Source: JAPYTK01 sp964401935
Lineage (GTDB): Bacteria; Myxococcota_A; Polyangia; Polyangiales; Polyangiaceae
Assembly (NCBI GenBank): GCA_964401935.1
Contig: CAYOAL010000032.1
Coordinates: forward strand, 12,077 to 76,076
Length of the DNA: 64,000 nucleotides
Direction of reading: 5' to 3'
The notes under the pieces are model-generated. The model did no database searches, was not told the origin of the DNA, and saw only the letters and a list, made by a program, of their open reading frames with translations. A program made the translations under genes and the position numbers. Shown one piece after another: positions 17,713 through 26,424 of this stretch (within the stretch, counting starts at the first letter, position 1; every line of letters starts with the position of its first letter).

Positions 17713-18638
17713 GGGTGTTGATCCCGGGGATCGCCGGGCTGCTCGGGCAGATGCTGGCAGTGCGGCTCGTGGAGCGTGGACACGAGGTAGCGGGCATCGA
17801 TCGGCGCCGTTGGTCGGACGCGCCCGAGGGCATCGAGGTGCACCACGTCGACATCCGCAAGCGCGCGGCGGAGGACGTCTTCCGCAAGTTCCGTCCCGAG
17901 GCCGTGGTGCACATGGCCACCGTGAGCCACTTCGCGGCGCGCGGGGAGGAGCGCTACCGCATCAACATCAACGGCACGCGCACCGTGTTCGACCACTGCA
18001 CGAAGTATGGCGCAGCGCACTGCATCTTCGTCGGGCGCCATACCTACTACGGGGCGGCCGCCGACTCGCCGCTCTATCACTCCGAGGACGAGCCGCCGAT
18101 GGGCCTCGCCCACTTTCCCGAGCTCGCCGATCTGGTCAGCGCGGATCTCTACGCGGGCTCGGCGCTGTGGCGGTTCCCCGAGCTGTGCACCACCGTGATG
18201 CGCATGTGCTACACGCTCGGTCCGAGCGGACACGGCACCCTCGCCTCCTTTCTCCGCGGGAGGGTGGTGCCCACCATCCTCGGCTTCGATCCGCTGTATC
18301 AGTTCATGCACGAGCGCGACGTGGTGAACAGCATCGTGGCCGCCATCGAGTCGCGTCCCCGTGGCGTGTTCAACGTGGCTGGCCCGCAGCCGATGCCGCT
18401 CAGCGTGCTCATCCGCGAGACGGGGCGAACGGCGGTGCCGCTGCCCGAGTTCCTGTTCGCCAGGAGCCTCGGCCGTTTCGGACTGCCCAAGCTGCCCCGC
18501 GGGGCGCTCGATCATATCAAGTACAGCATCGTGATGGACGCGAGCCCGTTCCGAAAGGTCACCGGCTTCGCTCACGAGGTGGACGAAGTCCAGGCGATGT
18601 TCGAGTTCAAGCAGGCGTTCCCCCCGCCCAGCCGCTGA
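17709..18638 (+). CDS. NAD-dependent epimerase/dehydratase-like SDR
   Basis: This 309-residue extended SDR begins at an overlapping GTG and has a nucleotide-binding GIAGLLG at residues 7-13 and an Asp (D31) placed to bind NAD(H). The region where YxxxK should lie reads Y148-A-G-S-A152, so the catalytic lysine is missing at the usual place. It may be a non-catalytic NAD sensor, a diverged enzyme, or use another residue. Coupling to the acyltransferase suggests a shared lipid or sugar-lipid substrate. Such acyltransferase-SDR neighbours suggest envelope lipid chemistry; this is inference. Confidence 0.82.
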   Translation: MRVLIPGIAGLLGQMLAVRLVERGHEVAGIDRRRWSDAPEGIEVHHVDIRKRAAEDVFRKFRPEAVVHMATVSHFAARGEERYRININGTRTVFDHCTKYGAAHCIFVGRHTYYGAAADSPLYHSEDEPPMGLAHFPELADLVSADLYAGSALWRFPELCTTVMRMCYTLGPSGHGTLASFLRGRVVPTILGFDPLYQFMHERDVVNSIVAAIESRPRGVFNVAGPQPMPLSVLIRETGRTAVPLPEFLFARSLGRFGLPKLPRGALDHIKYSIVMDASPFRKVTGFAHEVDEVQAMFEFKQAFPPPSR

Positions 18639-18655
18639 CCCACGCGTGCTAGCCA

Positions 18656-18702
18656 CGCCGTGCGACCCACGCCGTGCGACCCAAGCGTGCGACCCAAGCG
18701 TC
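18656..18702 (+). repeat. Short imperfect tandem repeat (13-14 bp)
   Basis: Three to four copies of GCCGTGCGACCCA(C/A) and GCGTGCGACCCAA follow the SDR stop in the convergent spacer. They contain no coding signal. They resemble slippage products; no function is evident. Confidence 0.6.
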
Positions 18703-18765
18703 CGCGCCGTGCCGACGCGCCGCGTCGCGGCCCGAACCGAGGGACGGTCGGTCGCGGCGGTGCCG

Positions 18766-19185
18766 CTACTTCTTGGGGAGGGGCGGCGGCTTGAGCACCT
18801 TGCCCGCCTCGACCAGCTCGATGTCGAGCGTGAGCTTGGCGTACTTCTCCTTGGGCAGACCGAGCGCCTCGGCCACCGCGATGACATACTCGTCTTCGCC
18901 GATCTCGAGCACGTCGTCCGAGTCGTGAACCGCGACGATGAGCTCGAGCAGCTTCAGCTTCATGTCGTCGCCCCCGAGCTCGATGGCGTCCACCTCTTCT
19001 TGGATGTCGAAGGTGTCGGGATCGAACAGGTGCAGCTTCGCCTCCACGTCGTCGGGGAGGTCGTCCTCCCCCATCGCGTCTGCGAGCAGCTTCCGCACCG
19101 TCTCGAGCTCGCGCCCGTCGAGATTGTCGTCCGCGTAGGCGGCACCCATCAGGAGATTTGCGATGTGTTCAAATCGGTCGCTCAT
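18766..19185 (-). CDS. TerB-like acidic helical protein
   Basis: The 139-residue acidic, helical protein has the pattern of TerB/DjlA-N-like domains: an N-terminal helix (LLMGAAYADDNLDGRELETVRKLL) with a DDNLD loop, then a second DSDDVLEIGEDEYV loop that mirrors it. In the family these acidic loops bind metal at the membrane surface and are linked to tellurite/stress responses. The ATG overlaps the TGA of the upstream SDR gene (ATGA at 19182-19185), so the two are co-translated. Function remains open. Confidence 0.75.
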   Translation of the reverse strand: MSDRFEHIANLLMGAAYADDNLDGRELETVRKLLADAMGEDDLPDDVEAKLHLFDPDTFDIQEEVDAIELGGDDMKLKLLELIVAVHDSDDVLEIGEDEYVIAVAEALGLPKEKYAKLTLDIELVEAGKVLKPPPLPKK

Positions 19186-19907
19186 GTCGCCTCGCTCATC
19201 GGTCGCATGATGATGTTCACGATTCGGCTTCGCTCACGCGGGAGCGCCGCCATCACCACTGCCTCGGCTACGTCTTCGGCGGTGGAGAACCCTTTCAGCT
19301 GATCGCTCCCAGGGGTGCGCCCATCTCCGAGCGCGAAGAACGTGTCCACGCCACCGGGACACACCATGCTCACCTTGATCCCTCGCTCGAAGAACTCCCG
19401 ATCGAGAGCCTGCGAGAGCCCCACCTGAGCAAACTTCGACGCGCAGTAGATCGCCTCCCGGGGGTAGCCTTGCAGTCCAGCCACGCTCGCGACGTTGATG
19501 ATCTGTCCGCCACCAGCGTCGAGCATGTGGGGGATCACCTCCTTGCAGAACAGCCACGTGCTCTTGGCGTTGGTGGCCATGATGCGGTCGTAGTCGTCCT
19601 CGCTCCAGTCCAAGAACGGGCGGTAGCCCCCCACGCCGGCGTTGTTGACCAGGATGTCGACTCGACCGAAGGTGTCGACGCAGCGCTTCACACAGCGCGC
19701 CACCTGACCGCTGTCGGTCACGTCCGCGGGGACGGCCAGCGCCTTGCCTCCGGCTGCCTCGATGTCGTTCACCAGCACTCCCAGGTCGCTCTCGCGGCGA
19801 GCGGTGCCGACGATGGTGGCGCCTTCGCGGCTGAGGGCGAGGGCCGAGGCCCGGCCGATCCCACGGCTTGCGCCCGTGATGAGGGTGATCTTGTCTTTTA
19901 GCCGCAT
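19182..19907 (-). CDS. Short-chain dehydrogenase/reductase
   Basis: A classical SDR of 241 residues from ATG 19907 (a TTG at 19928 also reads in frame). Cofactor motif TGASRGIG at 11-18, NNAG at 88-91, and the catalytic Ser141, Tyr154 and Lys158 are all intact. Arg38/Arg39 after the second strand suggest NADP(H). The substrate is not evident; overall wording resembles 3-oxoacyl-ACP reductase-like SDRs. First gene of a two-gene unit with the TerB-like gene, and divergent from the sugar ABC operon across 59 bp that hold a CGCTA-N9-TAGCG dyad (19931-19949). Confidence 0.9.
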   Translation of the reverse strand: MRLKDKITLITGASRGIGRASALALSREGATIVGTARRESDLGVLVNDIEAAGGKALAVPADVTDSGQVARCVKRCVDTFGRVDILVNNAGVGGYRPFLDWSEDDYDRIMATNAKSTWLFCKEVIPHMLDAGGGQIINVASVAGLQGYPREAIYCASKFAQVGLSQALDREFFERGIKVSMVCPGGVDTFFALGDGRTPGSDQLKGFSTAEDVAEAVVMAALPRERSRIVNIIMRPMSEAT

Positions 19908-19966
19908 GTCCTGTCCCGGGGTGCTCAAGGCGCTATTTGCACTCTAGCGAGGCAGGAGGTCAACAC

Positions 19967-21544
19967 ATGTCCCTTCATCCGGTCGTATCCTTCGAGCGCG
20001 TCTCCAAGCGCTTCTCCGGCACCGCCGCCCTGAGCGACGTCGACCTCGACCTGGGGCCGGGCGAGGTGCACGTGCTCGCGGGCCACAATGGAGCGGGAAA
20101 GAGCACGCTGATTCGGATCCTGGCGGGGGCCATCGCCGAGTTCCAGGGCACGCTGCGGCTCGAGGGCACCCCCGTGCGATTTCGCGACCCTCGCGCCGCG
20201 AACAGGGCTGGGGTGGCGACCATCCACCAAGAGCTCTCCCTCGTCGGTGCGATGACGGTGGCCGACAACCTCGCGCTGGGTGACGAGGGGGCGCCCTGGG
20301 GGCTCGTGTCCAGGCCACGGCGTGAGGCTCGAGCGCGGGAGGTGCTCGCGACCGTGGGCCTCGAGGTGGAGCCCGCGGCCGTGGTGGAGCGCCTCGCGCT
20401 GGGCACGCGGCAGCTCGTGGAGATCGCGCGCGCCCTCGCCCGCAACGCGAAGGTGGTCGTGATGGATGAGCCCACCAGCGCCTTGAACGACGTGGAGGCC
20501 GGGCGCCTGTTCGAGCAGCTCGACGTGCTGCGGGGGCGAGGGGTCGCGGTCGTGTTCATCACCCACCGCATGGATGAGATCTACGCGGTCGCCGATCGCA
20601 TCTCCGTGCTCCGCGACGGGCGACTGGTCGTCACCGCTCCCGCCGCGGAGCTCGGTCGCGACGCCCTGGTTCACCACCTGCTCGGGCGCGCTCGGCGAGC
20701 TCCCGTCGGCGCGACCTCGGCGAGCGACGCGCCCCGCGGGGGTGAGCCGGCCCTCGCCGTTCGCGACCTGTGCCTCGCCGACACGGTGGGACCACCGATC
20801 CTCGACCGCGTGTGTCTCGAGCTCCGAAGCGGTGAGATCGTGGGCGTCACCGGACTCCACGGCGCCGGGGTGGACGTGCTCCCCTCGGCGATCTTCGGCG
20901 CCGTCGCCACCACCGGCACCGTCGCCGTCGACGGGGAGGATGTCTCGCGCGACGGCCCGCGCGGACGGATCGCGCGTCGCATGATCCTCCTCTCCGGCGA
21001 CCGGCACGAGAGCGTGGTGCACAACCTCAGCGTCGCCGCCAACGTGACCCTGTCGTCGCTCGACGCGGTGAGCCGGTACGGCTGGATCGACCGGCGAGCG
21101 GAGCGCCGTCGGGCGGCGTTCCGCCGCGACCGTCTCCACATCGACTGCCCTTCCCTCGAGGCCGAGGCCTGGCAGCTCTCGGGGGGCAATCAGCAGAAGG
21201 TCGCCATCGCGCGGTGCCTCGAGACGCGTCCGCGGGTGCTCTTGCTGCACGAGCCCTCTCGAGGCATCGACGTCGGCGCCAAGCTCGACGTGCACGAGCT
21301 GGTCGGGGAGCTCGCGGCGGGCGGCGTCGCCGTGCTGCTCGTGACCACCGACTTCGACGAGCTCCTCGCGCTGGCCCACCGGGTCCTCGTCATGCATCGA
21401 GGCAGCGTCGTGCTCGAGCTCTCCCACCCTCCGTTCAGCCGGTCGACGATCCTCGCGGCCGCCATGGGTGTCGCCCCCTCGCCGCTGCCCGCCCCCGAGC
21501 CGTCGCTCGACGCCGGGAACCCTCAGAGAGGAAACACGCCGTGA
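19967..21544 (+). CDS. Sugar ABC transporter ATP-binding protein (RbsA-like, system 1)
   Basis: The 525-residue tandem ABC protein starts at ATG 19967 after CAGGAGGT (19953-19960). The first half has an intact Walker A (GHNGAGKST, 39-47), Walker B VVVMDEPTSAL and a diverged signature (LALGTRQ). The second half has a degenerate Walker A (LHGAGVDV), a good signature LSGGNQQK and Walker B-like LLLHEPSRGID. This asymmetry is typical of RbsA/MglA/XylG ATPases that drive pentose or hexose import. It overlaps the permease gene by GTGA. The second-site Walker B reads H-E, not D-E, a minor oddity. Confidence 0.93.
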   Translation: MSLHPVVSFERVSKRFSGTAALSDVDLDLGPGEVHVLAGHNGAGKSTLIRILAGAIAEFQGTLRLEGTPVRFRDPRAANRAGVATIHQELSLVGAMTVADNLALGDEGAPWGLVSRPRREARAREVLATVGLEVEPAAVVERLALGTRQLVEIARALARNAKVVVMDEPTSALNDVEAGRLFEQLDVLRGRGVAVVFITHRMDEIYAVADRISVLRDGRLVVTAPAAELGRDALVHHLLGRARRAPVGATSASDAPRGGEPALAVRDLCLADTVGPPILDRVCLELRSGEIVGVTGLHGAGVDVLPSAIFGAVATTGTVAVDGEDVSRDGPRGRIARRMILLSGDRHESVVHNLSVAANVTLSSLDAVSRYGWIDRRAERRRAAFRRDRLHIDCPSLEAEAWQLSGGNQQKVAIARCLETRPRVLLLHEPSRGIDVGAKLDVHELVGELAAGGVAVLLVTTDFDELLALAHRVLVMHRGSVVLELSHPPFSRSTILAAAMGVAPSPLPAPEPSLDAGNPQRGNTP

Positions 21545-22545
21545 GAGAGAGGCTCCGTGAGCTCATCGCGACCCCTGGCGCGCGCTCGGTGGTGCCGCTG
21601 TTGCTCGTGATCGCGATCGGCTGCGTGTTTCATCGCGACGGAGCCTTCTTCGCCTGGGACACCCACCGCGCGATGCTCCGCGAGATCTCGGTCTACGGCG
21701 TCCTCGCCTGTGGCATGACGGTGGTGATCGTGTCGGGCGGTATCGATCTGTCGGTGGGGAGCGTCCTCGCTCTCTGTGCGGTGGTCTTTGCCACCTTCAC
21801 CATGCCCCTCGGCCTCGGCGCGGTGCCCGCCATCCTCCTCGTGCTCGTGCTCGGCGTCGGGGCAGGGATGGTGTCCGGCTTCTTCACCGCCCGTTACCGC
21901 ATGCAGCCCTTCATCGTCACCCTCGCCATGATGGTGTTCGCGCGCGGCCTCGCCAAACACGTCTCGGGTGGACGCAAGGTCACGACGCTCGTGGTCGAGG
22001 CGACGGGCGGCACCCACACCGTCGAGCTCCCCGCGGTGTTCGACGCCATCGACGAGAAGGTGCTGTCGGGCAACCTGTCCATCGTCACCATCGTCTTTGG
22101 GGCGGTGGCGCTGATGACGTGGTACCTGCTCTCGCGCCTCGCGGCCGGGCGCCATCTGTACGCCGTCGGTGGCAACACGGAGGCGGCGCGCTTGTCGGGA
22201 GTACCCGTAGAGCGGACCACGCTCATCGCCTATGCGTTCTCGGGCCTCACCGCCGCGATCGCGGGGATCTGCCAGGCCGCGCAGGAGAAACACGGCGATC
22301 CAGAGACCGGCATGGGCTACGAGCTCGACGCCATCGCCATGGTCGTGCTCGGCGGCACCAGCCTCATGGGAGGGCGAGGCGGGATGGGCCTCACCCTCAT
22401 CGGCGCACTGACCCTCGGTTACCTCCAGAAGATCTTGAGCCTCAACGCGTTCAGCACCGACTCGCGGCTCATGCTGACGGGCGCCATCATCATCGCCGCG
22501 GTGTTGTTTCAGCGTCGCTTCGCGGTCGCGTCCGGCGCTCCCTGA
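21541..22545 (+). CDS. Sugar ABC transporter permease (RbsC-like, system 1)
   Basis: The 334-residue, highly hydrophobic protein starts at GTG 21541, overlapping the ATPase stop and preceded by AGAGGA. It carries the family hallmark SGGIDLSVGSVLAL and a late GGTSLMGGRGG loop, as in RbsC/YtfT-type permeases of about ten membrane segments. A loop of about 35 residues (VSGGRKVTT...DEKVLSG) is predicted outside. It works with the ATPase and the lipoprotein binding protein downstream. Confidence 0.93.
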   Translation: MRERLRELIATPGARSVVPLLLVIAIGCVFHRDGAFFAWDTHRAMLREISVYGVLACGMTVVIVSGGIDLSVGSVLALCAVVFATFTMPLGLGAVPAILLVLVLGVGAGMVSGFFTARYRMQPFIVTLAMMVFARGLAKHVSGGRKVTTLVVEATGGTHTVELPAVFDAIDEKVLSGNLSIVTIVFGAVALMTWYLLSRLAAGRHLYAVGGNTEAARLSGVPVERTTLIAYAFSGLTAAIAGICQAAQEKHGDPETGMGYELDAIAMVVLGGTSLMGGRGGMGLTLIGALTLGYLQKILSLNAFSTDSRLMLTGAIIIAAVLFQRRFAVASGAP

Positions 22546-22565
22546 GGCGCGACCCCACGCCGCAA

Positions 22566-22580
22566 CGACGCGAGGCGTCG
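22566..22580 (+). promoter_or_regulatory. Intercistronic hairpin between permease and binding-protein genes
   Basis: CGACGC pairs with GCGTCG over a GAG triloop, 20 bases after the permease stop and 60 bases before the binding-protein start. In importer operons such hairpins can raise the relative level of binding-protein mRNA; here that is inference. Confidence 0.3.
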
Positions 22581-22639
22581 GACATCACGGCGCGTCCGAG
22601 ATCGTTGTGTCCACGGCGCCGACCGCGTTAGGAACGGCC

Positions 22640-23611
22640 ATGCGGAGCTCCATGACCTGGGCGTTGTTCGTATGGGTCGCGCTCTCCGTGGTGGCGTGCG
22701 ACCGCACCGCCGGCAAGGGTGAGGCCGACGCCTCCAAGCGGGGCACCGAGGAGCACCCGTGGGTCATCGGGGTGAGCCAGTGCAACAAGGGGGAGCCGTG
22801 GCGAGCGCAAATGGATCGCGACATCGTCGCCGCTGCGGCCAAGCACAAGAACCTGAAGCTCGTGATGAAGGATGCCCAGAACGACGCGCTCCGTCAGCGC
22901 AGCCAGGTGGAGGAGCTCGTGGCGCAGAAGATCGATCTGCTCATCATCAGCCCCAAGGAGACCGCTCCACTCACGCAGCCCGTCGCCGAGGCGTTCGACA
23001 AAGGGATCCCGGTGATCGTCCTCGACCGCCGCGTCGCGGGGGACAAGTTCACCTCGTTCATCGGCGCCGACAACCAGCGCATCGGCAAGGCGGCGGGGGC
23101 GTTCGCCCGCGGCCTGCTCGGCGAAGAGGGTGGGAAGGTGGTGGAGCTGAAGGGCCTGATGACCTCTTCGCCCGGCCAAGACCGACATCGTGGGTTTCGG
23201 GGCGCGCTCGACGGAGCGGCCGGCGTTCAGGTGGTGTTCGAGGCCGACACGCAGTGGCTCGAGGACAACGCCCGCAAGGAGATGGCGGCCGCGCTCGCGG
23301 CTCACGACACCATCGATCTCGTCTACGCGCACAACGACCCCGCGGCTCACGGCGCTTACCTCGCCGCCAAGGACGTGGGTCGTCACCAGAACATTCGCTT
23401 CATCGGGATCGACGCGTTGCCCCACGAGGGCATCGAATACGTGAAGCAGGGGATCTTGGACGCGACGTTCGCCTACCCGACGGGGGGACCGGAGGCCATC
23501 GCTCTCGCCCTCGCCGTGCTCGGCGGTGAAGAGGTCGCCAAGGAGGTCTCGCTCCCGACCCGCCTGTTCACCAAGCAGAACGTCGAGCGCGGCGGGGAGC
23601 CTGTCGAGTGA
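22640..23611 (+). CDS. Sugar ABC transporter substrate-binding lipoprotein (system 1)
   Basis: Starting at ATG 22640 after AGGA, the 323-residue protein has a signal ending in SVVAC (lipobox). It then shows the periplasmic-binding type 1 fold: IGVSQCNKGEPWRAQM, IDLLIISPKETAPL, GIPVIVLDRRV and FIGADNQRIG. The YtfQ/RbsB-like wording suggests a furanose or related sugar. It closes the ATPase-permease-binding protein operon. The substrate remains unproven. It faces the convergent kinase gene. Confidence 0.92.
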   Translation: MRSSMTWALFVWVALSVVACDRTAGKGEADASKRGTEEHPWVIGVSQCNKGEPWRAQMDRDIVAAAAKHKNLKLVMKDAQNDALRQRSQVEELVAQKIDLLIISPKETAPLTQPVAEAFDKGIPVIVLDRRVAGDKFTSFIGADNQRIGKAAGAFARGLLGEEGGKVVELKGLMTSSPGQDRHRGFRGALDGAAGVQVVFEADTQWLEDNARKEMAAALAAHDTIDLVYAHNDPAAHGAYLAAKDVGRHQNIRFIGIDALPHEGIEYVKQGILDATFAYPTGGPEAIALALAVLGGEEVAKEVSLPTRLFTKQNVERGGEPVE

Positions 23612-23637
23612 CGGGCTCCACCTCCGTCATGGGTGTT

Positions 23638-23661
23638 GCCGCGCGAGGCACGGAGCGCGGC
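23638..23661. terminator. Hairpin between convergent binding-protein and kinase genes
   Basis: GCCGCGC (23638-23644) pairs with GCGCGGC (23655-23661) over a 10-nt loop, 27 bases after the binding-protein stop. No T-run follows. Possible bidirectional terminator. Confidence 0.35.
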
Positions 23662-23706
23662 GCGAGCTGAAGACGCGGCAGCCCGATCGTCGCCGTCGCG
23701 ACGAGC

Positions 23707-25374
23707 TCAGAACCCGAGGTCTTTCTCTGGGGGAGGGGCGGGGGCCGGCCGCGCGGAGGGGGCGCTGAACGCGGGGCGGGGCGCCTCACGTCCGACCGGC
23801 GCCGGGGGGCTCGTCGCCACCGGCGGAGCCGCTGTCGCGCTCGCGTCGGCGCTGGCCGTGGCCTGGCTCGGGGCCGCCGTTGCGGGGGACGAGCCTGGTT
23901 GCGTCACCGGCGGGCCGTCCGGCAAGGAACGAGGCTCGAAGAGCGACGATGACGGCACTCCAGCCTGTGTCGGGTCGGCTTCGTTCGAAGCGCGCGGGAA
24001 GGTCGAGGCGACGGCGAGGACCACGGCCGCGATGGCGCCGAGGGCGACGAGGGTGACCCACACGCGCGCGCGGCGCGGCGCGTTGGGAGGCGGCGTGAAG
24101 CTGGACGGACCTTCGTCGGAATCTCGCGTGCGCAGGTGCGGCGACGTGAGGAGCGCGTCGTCGCTGGTCGCGGCCGCGCCAGCGCGGCTCGAGAGCGGAC
24201 CCACGTCGGTCGCGTTCGCGTCGAACGAGTCGGGATCGTCGAGGGGGATCGCGCGCGTCCGCTGCGAAGGCGTCACGACCGGTCCAAGGCTCGAGGGTGT
24301 GTGGCTCGCGCGGGTGGCGTCGACCGGTCGTTCGCTCGGCGGCGCGAGGCTCGGCGACGACCTCGGGGGCGGCGGGGTCGACGACGCGCGCGGAGGCGGC
24401 GAGCTGGTCGGTGGTTGCGAGCTGGCCGGCGGTCGCGAGCTGGGCGCAGGAAAGCTCGAGAGCGTGGAGACGTGCGCCATGAGATCGATCTGCGACAGGC
24501 GCCAAGCGTCGGGGGCGTCGTCGAGGAGCGCCCCTGGGATGGTCGCGACCGCCTGAACGAAGCTGGCGGCGAGCTGCTTGGCGGTGGCGGGGCGCTCTTG
24601 GCGTTGCCGGTGGAAAGCCAGCTTGAACCAGCGATCGACCTCGTCGGTCAGCTCGTCGTTCAGCTCCGAGGGCGGGGTGAAGGTCCCGCGCCAGATCGCG
24701 GTGCACACTTCGTCGATGGTCTCGCCGTCGAACGGGAGGGCTCCGGTGAGGGCCTCGTAGCCGACGACCGAGAGGGCCCAGAGGTCCATGCGATGATCGA
24801 TGTGGAGATCGACGATGGCCTCGCGGCTCATGTAGAGCGGGGTGCCGAGGAGCATGCCGGGCTCGGTGACCCCCTTGGTCAGGCCCTTGGCCACGCCGAA
24901 ATCGACGATCTTGACGAAGAGCTCGTCGTCGTCGTCGAGGAGGAACAGGTTGTCGGGTTTGATGTCGCGGTGGACGATGCCGAGTCGGTGCGCCTTGTGG
25001 AGGCCGCGCGCCGCGTGCGTCACCACGAGGGCGGCGTCGCGGGGCGGGAGCGTCCCGTCGCGGTCGAGGCGCTCCCGCAGCGTCTCCCCCTCGAGGTATT
25101 CCATCACGAAGAACGGCGTTCTCCCTTCGTGCACGCCGTAGTCGAAGATCTTCACCACGTGGGGGCTCTTGAGGCGGGCGGCGGCGCGGGCCTCGGCTTC
25201 GAGGCGCAGCAGCGCGGCGTCGTTGCCCACGAGCCGATCGGACACGAACTTCACCGCGACCTCGGTGCCGAGGCTGACGTGGTCAGCGACCCAGACGCTG
25301 CCCATTGCCCCCTCGTCCAACAGTCGCAGCAGCTGGATGGAGGGGGTCACCCACTCCCCGGAGCCCAGCTTCAC
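23707..25374 (-). CDS. Membrane-anchored Hanks-type Ser/Thr protein kinase
   Basis: The 555-residue protein has a full kinase domain: Gly-rich loop EGAMGSV (21-27), Lys42 in EVAVKFV, catalytic HRDIKPDN with Asp137, and DFG Asp158. The activation loop lacks a clean APE (YMSREA). A Ser/Pro/Thr-rich linker of about 130 residues leads to one transmembrane helix (about 437-458) and a Pro/Ala-rich external tail with no sensor domain visible. It is typical of the large myxobacterial STPK family. GTG 25374 is preferred over TTG 25392 because a promoter ends six bases before it, implying a leaderless message. Substrate unknown; the neighbouring PEGA/TPR gene is divergent. Confidence 0.93.
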   Translation of the reverse strand: MKLGSGEWVTPSIQLLRLLDEGAMGSVWVADHVSLGTEVAVKFVSDRLVGNDAALLRLEAEARAAARLKSPHVVKIFDYGVHEGRTPFFVMEYLEGETLRERLDRDGTLPPRDAALVVTHAARGLHKAHRLGIVHRDIKPDNLFLLDDDDELFVKIVDFGVAKGLTKGVTEPGMLLGTPLYMSREAIVDLHIDHRMDLWALSVVGYEALTGALPFDGETIDEVCTAIWRGTFTPPSELNDELTDEVDRWFKLAFHRQRQERPATAKQLAASFVQAVATIPGALLDDAPDAWRLSQIDLMAHVSTLSSFPAPSSRPPASSQPPTSSPPPRASSTPPPPRSSPSLAPPSERPVDATRASHTPSSLGPVVTPSQRTRAIPLDDPDSFDANATDVGPLSSRAGAAATSDDALLTSPHLRTRDSDEGPSSFTPPPNAPRRARVWVTLVALGAIAAVVLAVASTFPRASNEADPTQAGVPSSSLFEPRSLPDGPPVTQPGSSPATAAPSQATASADASATAAPPVATSPPAPVGREAPRPAFSAPSARPAPAPPPEKDLGF

Positions 25375-25380
25375 TGCGCG

Positions 25381-25408
25381 AACATATCCCAAATCTCAAC
25401 GGCGTCAA
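25381..25408 (-). promoter_or_regulatory. Sigma-70-like promoter of the kinase gene, possibly leaderless
   Basis: On the reverse strand TTGACG (25408-25403) and TATGTT (25386-25381) are separated by 16 bp. The -10 ends six bases before GTG 25374, so transcription would begin at or next to the start codon. No ribosome binding site is present. Confidence 0.45.
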
Positions 25409-25455
25409 TGACGAGGCATTAACGATCTCAAGGATTTCGGGTAGCCTCGCTCGCG

Positions 25456-26424
25456 ATGGGTCGTCTCTCGCTCGTGTTCTCCGTGGTGATGCTGGTCGCC
25501 GCCCCGCCAGCGACGGCCAGGGCTGGCGACGTCGCTGCCGCGAGCGACGCGGAGAAGGACGTGGCGCGCAAGCTCGTCGCGAGCGGCGACGACAAGTTCC
25601 GCGCCGGTGACTACGAGGGCGCGCTCAACGACTATCGCGGCGCGGACACGATCATGGGGGTGCCGACGACCGGCATCGAGGTGGGGAGGACGTTCGCGGT
25701 GTTGGGGCGACTCCTCGAGGCGAAGCAGGCGTTCGAGCGGGTGCTCGCCTACCCGCGCGCGGAGGAGGAGCCGGAGGCCTTCACCAAGGCCCGTGAGAAG
25801 GCGCAGGCCGCGCTCCTCGAGCTCGAGGAGCGCATCCCCCGGGTGACGATCACCGCGGGCTGGCCGGGGGAGGTGGGCCGCGCGGCGCTCAGCGTCGACG
25901 GCATCCTCGTTCCGGAGGGCAAACCTCTGCCCCTCGATCCAGGCAAGCACAAGCTCGAGGTGTCGGCGCCGGGGTTCATGACGGAGGTGCAGACGTTCAC
26001 GCTCGTCGAAGCCGCGAGGGACGAGATCCGCGTGTTGCTCAGGGCCCCACCCCCGGGGACCAAGCCAGCGCCTTCGAGCGAGCCGGGGCCGGGGCCGGCT
26101 GCCCCGCGGCCTGAGCCCGAAATCCCGCCCTGGACCTGGATCGGGGTCGGCGTGGCGGGGGCCGGGGTGCTCGTCGGTGCGATCACGGGGGGCCTCTCGT
26201 TGGCGCGCGCGTCCGACGTGAAGGCGCTGCACCTCGGCGACAACACGTACCCGGAGTCGGCGCGGTCCGCTCAGGAGGAGTCGGTCACGCTGGCGCACGT
26301 CTCGACCGTCGGCTTTTGCATCGCCGGTGCCGGAGCGGCGGTCGCGCTGGCGGGCGTTCTCGTGTACTTCCTGGAGGACGCCCCCGTGAGCGCCGAGCAG
26401 GGGATGCTCTCGGTGCGGTTCTGA
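25456..26424 (+). CDS. Secreted/membrane TPR-PEGA-like protein
   Basis: The 322-residue protein has a signal peptide (cleavage after about ATARA), a TPR-like pair (residues about 40-110), a PEGA-like beta domain with the GKHKLEVSAPGF motif (about 130-195), a Pro-rich linker and two hydrophobic segments (about 227-250 and 288-312). In myxobacteria such proteins are frequent neighbours of Ser/Thr kinases and are thought to bind cell-wall or envelope partners. The divergent kinase gene lies 81 bases away, supporting a functional link. Its TGA is the first of a TGATG chain leading into the next gene. Confidence 0.85.
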   Translation: MGRLSLVFSVVMLVAAPPATARAGDVAAASDAEKDVARKLVASGDDKFRAGDYEGALNDYRGADTIMGVPTTGIEVGRTFAVLGRLLEAKQAFERVLAYPRAEEEPEAFTKAREKAQAALLELEERIPRVTITAGWPGEVGRAALSVDGILVPEGKPLPLDPGKHKLEVSAPGFMTEVQTFTLVEAARDEIRVLLRAPPPGTKPAPSSEPGPGPAAPRPEPEIPPWTWIGVGVAGAGVLVGAITGGLSLARASDVKALHLGDNTYPESARSAQEESVTLAHVSTVGFCIAGAGAAVALAGVLVYFLEDAPVSAEQGMLSVRF

